DNA of 64,000 bases from Cinnamomum chago (taxonomy: Eukaryota; Streptophyta; Magnoliopsida; Laurales; Lauraceae). The notes below the pieces were generated by a model that saw only the letters and a program-made list of their open reading frames with translations, searched no databases and had not been told where the DNA came from. Each line of letters begins with the position of its first letter. Positions within the stretch are counted from its first letter, which is position 1. Of this stretch, positions 58,401 to 64,000 are shown in pieces. The stretch covers positions 55,672,501-55,736,500 of the forward strand of contig CP142457.1 of NCBI GenBank assembly GCA_038049695.1. The letters are read 5' to 3'. Made by a program: the position numbers and the translations under genes.

Positions 58401-61090
58401 ATTTTTATCATTATTAGGTGTTTCCAAATTCAAATGAGCAATTTACCACAAGGCACAAGGTATAATTGTATAATCATAAATCATCCACGAAAATTAGAGA
58501 TGTCATGCACAAGGTGGTCTTGGATAGGCTTATTGATTTTATGAGCCTGATTTTGATGATTGTTGCCACATTTCTGTATGGTTAGGGTATAGAGAGAAAT
58601 ATTGCCCTTGTCTTGGATTGCCAAGTTAGTGGTACCCTCCCTATTGATCATAGTAACCATGGCTCTACATTGTTGCTTGTTGCCCTACTCCTGATCATGT
58701 GAGCCTGTATTGGCCGATGCACCTATTTATTGGCCAATATGAGCTGATGCTGATGTGAGTGCTGATTTTTTCTGTTTAGTGACAGGCCATGGCTGATGCG
58801 GCCGATATTGACTGATACAATAATATTGGCTGATATTTTAATCCTTGCTTTGGTACATAGGCAGAAAGGGAGGATACAACCATTTTTGGTCCTGATAATT
58901 TTTTCCCCTGTTTGCAGGTGAACCAATTAGTGCAGGTTGCACAGAAATACCAAGATGCTGTAAATGAAAGTGGTTCTGCCGGAGTTTCATCTCAGAATTT
59001 ACAAAACAATTGCAACATGTGAGTCTATCAATCATTGTAGTCATCATCATTATTGTTACGTTATCCCATCTATATGGGGCTGGCTACCAAATTTAACCTA
59101 ATGATTGTGTCAGAGTGGATTAGAGATTAAAAAAAGAAGATAAAAGTACAATTCGGTTGAAGAGACCATATGATGCCAGTCTTTTGCAATTTTAATGTTC
59201 TGTATGATTTAGGGCTGCACAGAACCGGACCGCAGACCGGACCGGACCGCAAAACCGGACCGGACCGGACCGGATTTGTGGTCTTTGCAGCACAAATCCG
59301 GTCCGGTCCGGACCGGATTTGAAAAACCGGTTAAATCCGGTCCGGTCCGGTCCAGACCATTTAAAAACCGGTCCGGACCGGACCGGACCGGATTAATAAT
59401 ATATTTTTTTTAAATTTTTTTAATACAAAACTTTAAGTATGTAAAATTCCTAAGTCAAATACCCTAGTGAAATCAAAAATCTAACTTCTTACATCTAGAA
59501 AAAGAGGTAGGAAATGGACTGAAAATGAAAAAATAAAATAAAAACTTAAGGAAAAAAAAAAAAACAAATGAAACCGGTCCGGACCACTTAAGTGGTCCGG
59601 TCCGACCGGATTCCGGTCCAAAAACCAGACCGGATATCCGGTTGGGCAGCCCTAGTATGATTGACTTGGACTCACTGTTTCATGAATTGATATCACATGT
59701 AACAAACGATATGCAAAGAGTTAAGTCACAATTGTTTGCATGGTCTAGGTCCCTGAAAGTGATCAGGATGTTCTTTTCATATCATCTGATATAAATATCA
59801 ATGTCCTGATTTGTGTTATTGATGCATTTGAGAGGGTGCTTTATATACAGATCACCTTGATTTTCTTTCTTCTTTCTTCCTTTTTTATGCATCTATCCGA
59901 GAGACCTAATGAAAATATTAGTGGTGTTCTCTTTCATAGGATTTATGCTTGAATTTTATGTATTAGGAGTTTATTCTCTTTAGTTGCTAAAGGTGATCTC
60001 TTCTTCCTTGGAGTTTCTATCATCTTAGATGATGTCCTGCGGTAATTTGGTGGGTATTAAATCAGGATTGTAGTTAACAAGATATATCAATATCTAACTG
60101 AAAGATGCAACTAAAAAGCTTCTATCAACAACCAAGGCTTGTCTCTGGATTTTATCAATGAAGCTCATTAAGTATGATTAGAACTTCTTGTGACATGTAT
60201 GTCAGGTCACCATTAACAAGTGATCAGAAACAATATCATCCCCATCATCCTCGTCATTAAAGCCTTGTCCTATGCTGGGGTCTACTAAATGGATTCTATT
60301 TCTCCATTCCGCTCTATCTTGAGCCAAATCCTTGGATAGGTTGCAATCATAAACTTTTTGTCGATAATTATATTTTCTATATTAGAAATTAAAAACTTTT
60401 AAGGGGATAGAACTCTTTCAAAGATATAGATTTCTTATATTTATTTAGTGTTGCAAAAGCATATTCTATATTTATATTTTTCAAAGATTAAAAAAAAAAT
60501 ATTTATATTTTTCAGTGGTGAGGTTGAGCTCCAGTTTCTGCCTTGTGACGAGTAACACCTGTGACGCCTTTTCTTCTTACTTGAGTATTTTTCAGGCTAA
60601 TTTTGTACAGATAAATCCTGTTTAGTACCATATCAATTTGCTTGTTTGCTATTTTTTCGTTGCGTCGGTGCATGTGCATACCTGTTATTCCTGTATATAT
60701 GTTTAATTTAATGCATAGAGTATTAAAGTTTCCTTTAAAAGAAATTAGTGCAGAGTTTTGATTTAAGGTATGGACATTTTCCTTTTTTTTAAGGTTCATA
60801 TCAGCAGGACGTCAACTGGCAAGGACTTTGGATTTACAATTATTAAATGACTTGGGTTTTTCCAAAAGATATGTTAGATTCTTGCAGGTAAGTCAACCTC
60901 TTTGATGCTGATAACTGTAATTTCCAAAGATGAAATCCAATAGCACTATATATTTCTTTTACTTGTCTGTATATATTTATATTCCATGGACAACTATCAT
61001 TGATCTGTATCTTGTTACAGATATCAGAGGTTGTAAATAGCATGAAAGACTTGATAGACTTTAGTCGGGAGCAAAGTGTCGGCCCCATTG
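51329..61090 (+). CDS. SLK: SEUSS-LIKE transcriptional adaptor, 3' end outside window
   Basis: Eight coding exons: to 52243, 56225-56356, 56592-56640, 57003-57217, 57375-57443, 58918-59018, 60794-60887, 61021-61090; about 548 codons so far, all junctions GT-AG and frame-consistent. The C-terminal exon(s) lie beyond 64000. The protein has the SLK hallmarks SASSLVTDANSALSGGPHLQ and RLPASPMSFSSNNNISISGS, a Gln-rich segment at about 130-275, then the Ldb1-like domain from about 281 (KRPYDSGICARRLMQY, YWRKFVAEYFAP, WQCDICGSKSGRGF, VLPRLNKIKF, ECRFPSGMMMLEY, LNDLGFSKRYVRFLQISEVV). SLK proteins bridge LEUNIG-type co-repressors and DNA-binding partners in the nucleus, in organ and embryo patterning. 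Oddity: where relatives begin MA(P/S)SR this gene has GTG (51329-51331); the next in-frame ATG is at 51434. The frame is otherwise intact. Confidence 0.92.
52398..52750 (+). repeat. Intron 1 dispersed repeat, copy 1
   Basis: Shares an ordered series of blocks with 54264-54600: TTTCAAATGTTCTAAAATTG, GGGGTCAAATTGAA, CAAATCAGATTGTAAGTCAC, TTAGCGGCTACTAGCGATCA. Two copies of an unknown repeat or an old duplication within the intron. Confidence 0.65.
52968..53369 (+). mobile_element. LTR-like relic with adjoining polypurine tract
   Basis: About 402 bp beginning TGATGTAG and ending GCTGCGTCA, preceded by CAAGCCGGGGAGAGT, which resembles a polypurine tract at the end of an LTR-element interior (remnant about 52860-52967). 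A TATA-like CATTATAAATAGAG lies at 53188. Related by the string CAGCCCTTTGGG to the block at 57540. It is a broken fossil; family is probably gypsy. No target duplication was found. Confidence 0.55.
53604..53909 (+). repeat. 150-bp diverged tandem duplication
   Basis: Units at 53604-53753 and 53754-53909 share GGTGAGGGACATTCCT, CTGTGTGGCCCACCTA and CTAATCAAGAGGGTTG, with about 15-20% difference by eye. In SLK intron 1. Confidence 0.8.
54264..54600 (+). repeat. Intron 1 dispersed repeat, copy 2
   Basis: Partner of 52398-52750, about 1.87 kb downstream in the same orientation; blocks include ATCTCAAATGTTCTGAAGTT, AGGGGTCAAACTTCACC and TTAGCAGCTATCGACCATTA. Confidence 0.65.
54601..56224 (+). 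other. Rest of SLK intron 1
   Basis: No gene. A compound microsatellite (AT)10(AG)10 lies at 55371-55410. At 54760-54910 repeats of GGTT.GGTTC and GACCTGTT.ACAGG type suggest a decayed non-autonomous transposon. Polypyrimidine before CTTCCAG at 56218-56224 is the acceptor. Confidence 0.45.
57540..57930 (+). mobile_element. LTR-like relic in SLK intron 5
   Basis: Starts TGATGGAGG and runs to about CCGCATCA (57938). Contains CAGCCCTTTGGGCACAGCC, a TATA box GCTTATATAAGGACATG (about 57753) and a polyadenylation-like GAATGAAAAAAAAA. Resembles a single LTR; no interior or target duplication identified. Fossil, boundaries approximate. Confidence 0.5.
58685..58850. repeat. GGCCGATAT/TGGCTGATATT motif patch
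   Basis: Repeated TATTGGCC, GGCCGATATTGACTGATA and TTGGCTGATATTTTAAT strings resemble the ends of the element at 11375-12251. Probably a fragment of the same motif-array class, in SLK intron 5. Confidence 0.45.
59042..59130 (-). mobile_element. RTE-type LINE 3'-end fragment
   Basis: CATCATCATCATTATTG followed by TTATCCCATCTATATGGGGC and TGGCTACC is a degraded minus-strand copy of the widespread plant RTE 3' end with its (GAT)n tail. Located in SLK intron 6. Confidence 0.5.
59210..59654. mobile_element. hAT-type MITE packed with CCGGA/TCCGG motifs
   Basis: 445 bp with inverted ends TAGGGCTGC and a perfect 8-bp duplication GTATGATT (59202-59209, 59655-59662). Interior: long runs of ACCGGACCGGACCGG and the complement GGTCCGGTCCGG, plus an AT-rich centre. 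Inserted in SLK intron 6. No coding capacity. Confidence 0.92.
60236..60362 (-). mobile_element. RTE-type LINE 3'-end fragment
   Basis: (ATC)-rich CATCCCCATCATCCTCGTCA followed by AAGCCTTGTCCTATGCTGGG and TCTCCATTCCGCTCTATC matches the conserved plant RTE 3' region, minus orientation, in SLK intron 6. Confidence 0.6.
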
Positions 61091-62251
61091 GTAAGTTACT
61101 GTTATTTTTCTGTGAAGTTGTTTTCTATCTGGTTTAGTGGTAATAAAACTATCGTGCCATAACAGTGATAGCCCATGGCACAGTGGAAGGTGCTCACTAT
61201 TACAACCTTGAGGTTGTGGGTTTGAGTCAAGTAAACAATAGGGGAAAAAAACACTACGATGTCATCCTTGCTTTATTTTTTTTAGAACTAACCCCATAAT
61301 GGTCATATATGTCTGCAAATTGAAGATTTGGACTGTCCACCATGGTCCATATGGAGGGCATACAATGTCCCAAGGTCTACACTTGCCAGTCATTGTCAAA
61401 TCAATTGACTTCTGCCTATTGAGTCTGGACCCTTCTTGGATTTTGTTTCATAATCAAATTGGTTGAACCCTTGTGTTTAATCTTTATGCTGCAGCTCTTC
61501 TTATTTGGGCTCCATCTGATCGAAAGTATTGTTTGCCCTTGGCATAGTGTGTTGCCAAATGTTTGACCATTATTTTCTCATATCTTTGATTCTGTGTATG
61601 TAATTTTAGGTGTGGCATGTTTTATCAGTTTTCTAGTAGCTCATCACTGATTTATACATGACATTGCATGTTTGCCTGTGTATGGGTACTTCTCTATGAA
61701 AGAACTAATAGAAGTTTGAAAAAGAAAAGGCAGCTTTTGGGAGATCATATTTTTGGCTCATTTGTCTATGATGTGGAAATTGAAAACCAGAAAACTTCTG
61801 CTGTCAGCTGTTTGGAGCAGTGCAAGGAACCAAAAAAAGGAAAGGAACATGTTGATGTGGCACTCTACTTTTCCACCTTTGAGAATAATTCTCATTTCCA
61901 ATGGGGAGGGGTTGGAATGAGAATTCCACCCTGCATGAAAAAAAGCTATGGACCTAAGGTGGCATGCTCAGGATCTCTGTCACATGGATGTGCCAAAATG
62001 AACCCTTAGGGCACATTTTTGTAGCCATGTTGCGAGGAAGAGTTGGCCGCTTTTCTGCAGCGAAAATTTTCATGTTTGAGTGCAAAAATGGGCTAAAATT
62101 TTCTGTGAAGTTGCAGAAAAGCGTTTCCAGAGAAGGGTGGCAGGAAAAAAAATAAATTGGTAGAATAGGAAGAGACCATGGAAGCTACACAAATGTGCCC
62201 TTAGAGTGTGTTTATGATGTATTTGGAAATGAAGGCAGTAGGCATTTTGAT
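61091..62251 (+). other. SLK intron 8, first part
   Basis: Donor ATTG/GTAAGT at 61091. No further SLK exon is recognised, and no other gene is supported; the 113-codon frame at 61668-62009 has no recognisable motif. Confidence 0.45.
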
Positions 62252-62992
62252 TAGGGTTGCAAATGAGCATCTGAGTATCCAAAGTCTTTGGTTGCAAATA
62301 AAGCACGTCATCGTTGTCATCGTCATCTCAGCCTTGTCCCAACTATGTTGGGTTGGCTGCATGAATACTGTTTCTCCATTCCGATCTATCCATGGCCAGT
62401 TCGTCGGTTAGGTTGAGTTCTTTAGATTTATTCTTACAACTTCCATCCATGTCCGTTTCGAACTGCTTTTTCTCCTTGGTGGGCCATCAACCTACATGGA
62501 AAAATGTTTGCTCACCAGTGCCAATTGTTGGCCTGTGTTGGACATTTCCTAATAGAGTATGTATGAAACATATTTTTTGGATCTAGGAGAAATTTGAATG
62601 AGGATCAGGATCCAAGCATATAGGATCTGGAACATTCGCATCCGAATTCTGATCCTTGTATGTTCCTACTGATGATCCTGACCCAAGACGATGACATCCA
62701 CATGAGTAGAGACTTAACCTCAATGATATACCATTTAGTAGCCCCACTTTCATATTTAAATTTTTTTATTGAAACTCTGTTATCCAATTATATATAACTT
62801 CACATCTAATTTTTTGGGGCTGGATCCGGTTTGGGACCCCTTTTTTGTTTATCAATGGAAGCCAGATCCGAATACAGCAAATAGATTTCCTGTTGCATCC
62901 AGATCCTGATCCGAATCTGGCATATGAAAACGGATCGGGTCCAGATCCAACATAGTTCAGCCCCGCATCTGACTGACTTGTTTGCATCCCTA
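62252..62992. mobile_element. hAT-type element with nested RTE fragment
   Basis: 741 bp with inverted ends TAGGGTTGCAAA and TAGGGATGCAAA (right as complement) and 8-bp flanks ATTTTGAT (62244-62251) and GTTTTGAT (62993-63000), 7 of 8 matching. The original interior carries GGATCTGG/CCAGATCC and GGATCCAAG motifs. An RTE-type block at about 62308-62560 was inserted later. Confidence 0.78.
62308..62560 (-). mobile_element. RTE-type LINE 3'-end fragment, nested
   Basis: CGTCATCGTTGTCATCGTCA then AGCCTTGTCCCAACTATGTT, GGGTTGGCTGCATGAATAC and TTTCTCCATTCCGATCTATC: the conserved 3' end of plant RTE LINEs on the minus strand, with the (GAT)n-type tail at the left. Best preserved of the three copies in this gene. 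Confidence 0.65.
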
Positions 62993-63000
62993 GTTTTGAT

Positions 63001-64000
63001 GCTTGTATTTTGCAAACTACTGCACAGGTTATTCTGATGCTGCCAAGCAACAGAACCCTGCAGTGCTCTATCCGTTGCTTAAGTGAATGGATAGTCCCTA
63101 AGCAACACTGATATATTTATTCCTATTCCTAGTAAAATCTGTTGAATATTTTTTAATTAATAGAAAATTAAGGAACAACAGTTTATTTTTTCTGCCAACA
63201 GACAAGCTCATAAAGTTTCCTTTTGAGCTTGTTGATAAGTTAAAAATAGGAATGAAATGGGTTGGGCTCCTTGAAACCAATGCTGATAGGGACCCATACC
63301 GGATTTGGGTCCAGGTTACAGGGCCTGTTCCATTCCTGAATTTAAATTAAAGGCCCGAACCCAGATCTGAACCAGATTAAAGGCCCTCTAGGCTCAAATT
63401 CTTTTATACTATTATATACTATTATTTTAAACCATATATAGTTTCAGGTATGCATATACATATTAAAATTTTATTATGAGAACCATTCTATGAGAAGTAG
63501 TCGTTGGGGCCCACATGTACTACCTAGATAAAGAATCTATCACCCTCCTCAACACTCACCTGCTTGGGAACCATCTTCACAAATTCTCACATGAGAACAA
63601 TCCTCATGGAGATTGTGAGAATAGTTTTAGACCAACCTAGATAAAAAACCGTCTCACTACTTTCCCAGGAATTGACACACTAATTTGACACTTATTCTAC
63701 TTTTGGATTGAAATACCATTTTTTCATATGTTTACACCATAGATATATCTGGGGCATCAGAGTCCTTATTTTTAATGATTTGATTATGTTGATTTTTGGG
63801 GCATGTAATCCATGCATAGTTCTTCCCATCACCCCTATCGGCCATTATATGCATGCATCCTGATAGCCTCATGAAAATATGTATCTCATATAGGAAACTG
63901 AGAACTGTTCTCACAGGCCATACATACGTGCGTGCATGCATATATGATCAGGTGTGGATGTCTCGCATAGTGGGGCCCACCTGGGGCCTCACAGGATTAA
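63001..64000 (+). other. SLK intron 8 continued to window end
   Basis: No exon recognised. At 63250-63400 GGGCC/GGTCC-rich strings (GGGCCTGTTCCATTCC, AAAGGCCC) look like another decayed repeat. The window ends inside the intron or its far flank. Confidence 0.4.

Noticed and set aside
61668-62009. 113-codon frame in SLK intron 8
   Set aside because: No family motif, no splice context tying it to SLK, composition typical of intron DNA.
61091-64000. Last exon of SLK within the window
   Set aside because: The expected continuation after VGPI (family sequence like EGLKNYPR) was looked for after every plausible acceptor and not found; it must lie beyond 64000.

Overview
This is nuclear DNA from a flowering plant. 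It has four recognisable plant genes with GT-AG introns, long AT-rich spacers, and introns loaded with plant-type transposons. The long introns, moderate repeat decay and many GTGGGCCC-type tracts fit a woody, perhaps magnoliid-like angiosperm, but the species cannot be fixed from this window.

Layout. 1-5.0 kb: an ARM-repeat protein gene (+) with a probable 5'UTR intron and a one-exon CDS at 3324-5000. 5.9-9.9 kb: a complete-looking but gag-only copia (Sirevirus-like) LTR element with a perfect TATAC target duplication. 11.4-12.3 kb: a Mutator-like non-autonomous element. 12.7-19.3 kb: a PEX11 gene (+, seven coding exons, 235 aa) whose roughly 4.2-kb 5'UTR intron holds a 5'-truncated L1 LINE carrying a nested Tourist-like MITE. 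19.3-32 kb: no gene; it holds SINEs, a solo LTR, and a tandem segmental duplication at 28.1-32.2 kb that carries promoter-like sequence. 32.8-34.2 kb: a BAG co-chaperone gene (-, four exons, 274 aa). 35-50.6 kb: no gene; two hAT MITEs, a 946-bp Harbinger-type element, several minisatellites and local duplications. 50.6-64 kb: a SEUSS-LIKE (SLK) transcriptional adaptor gene (+); eight coding exons are visible and the 3' end lies beyond the window. Its introns contain LTR pieces, RTE-type LINE tails and hAT elements.

How the genes relate. They do not form a pathway: cytosolic or nuclear ARM scaffold, peroxisome proliferation, Hsp70 co-chaperone, LEUNIG-type co-repressor adaptor. The order is informative, though. 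ARM next to PEX11, and BAG next to SLK, match two Arabidopsis neighbour pairs as I recall them (At1g01830/At1g01820 and At5g62100/At5g62090), so the window appears to join two old microsyntenic blocks.

Most notable: the gag-only Sirevirus-like element with phased palindromes in its U3 and five AGGGGGAG tracts; the SLK gene, which has GTG where relatives have the start ATG; and several unrelated non-autonomous DNA transposons (hAT and Mutator-like) that have independently filled with short palindromic or self-complementary motif arrays. Intron boundaries and repeat ends were read by eye; no database search was possible.
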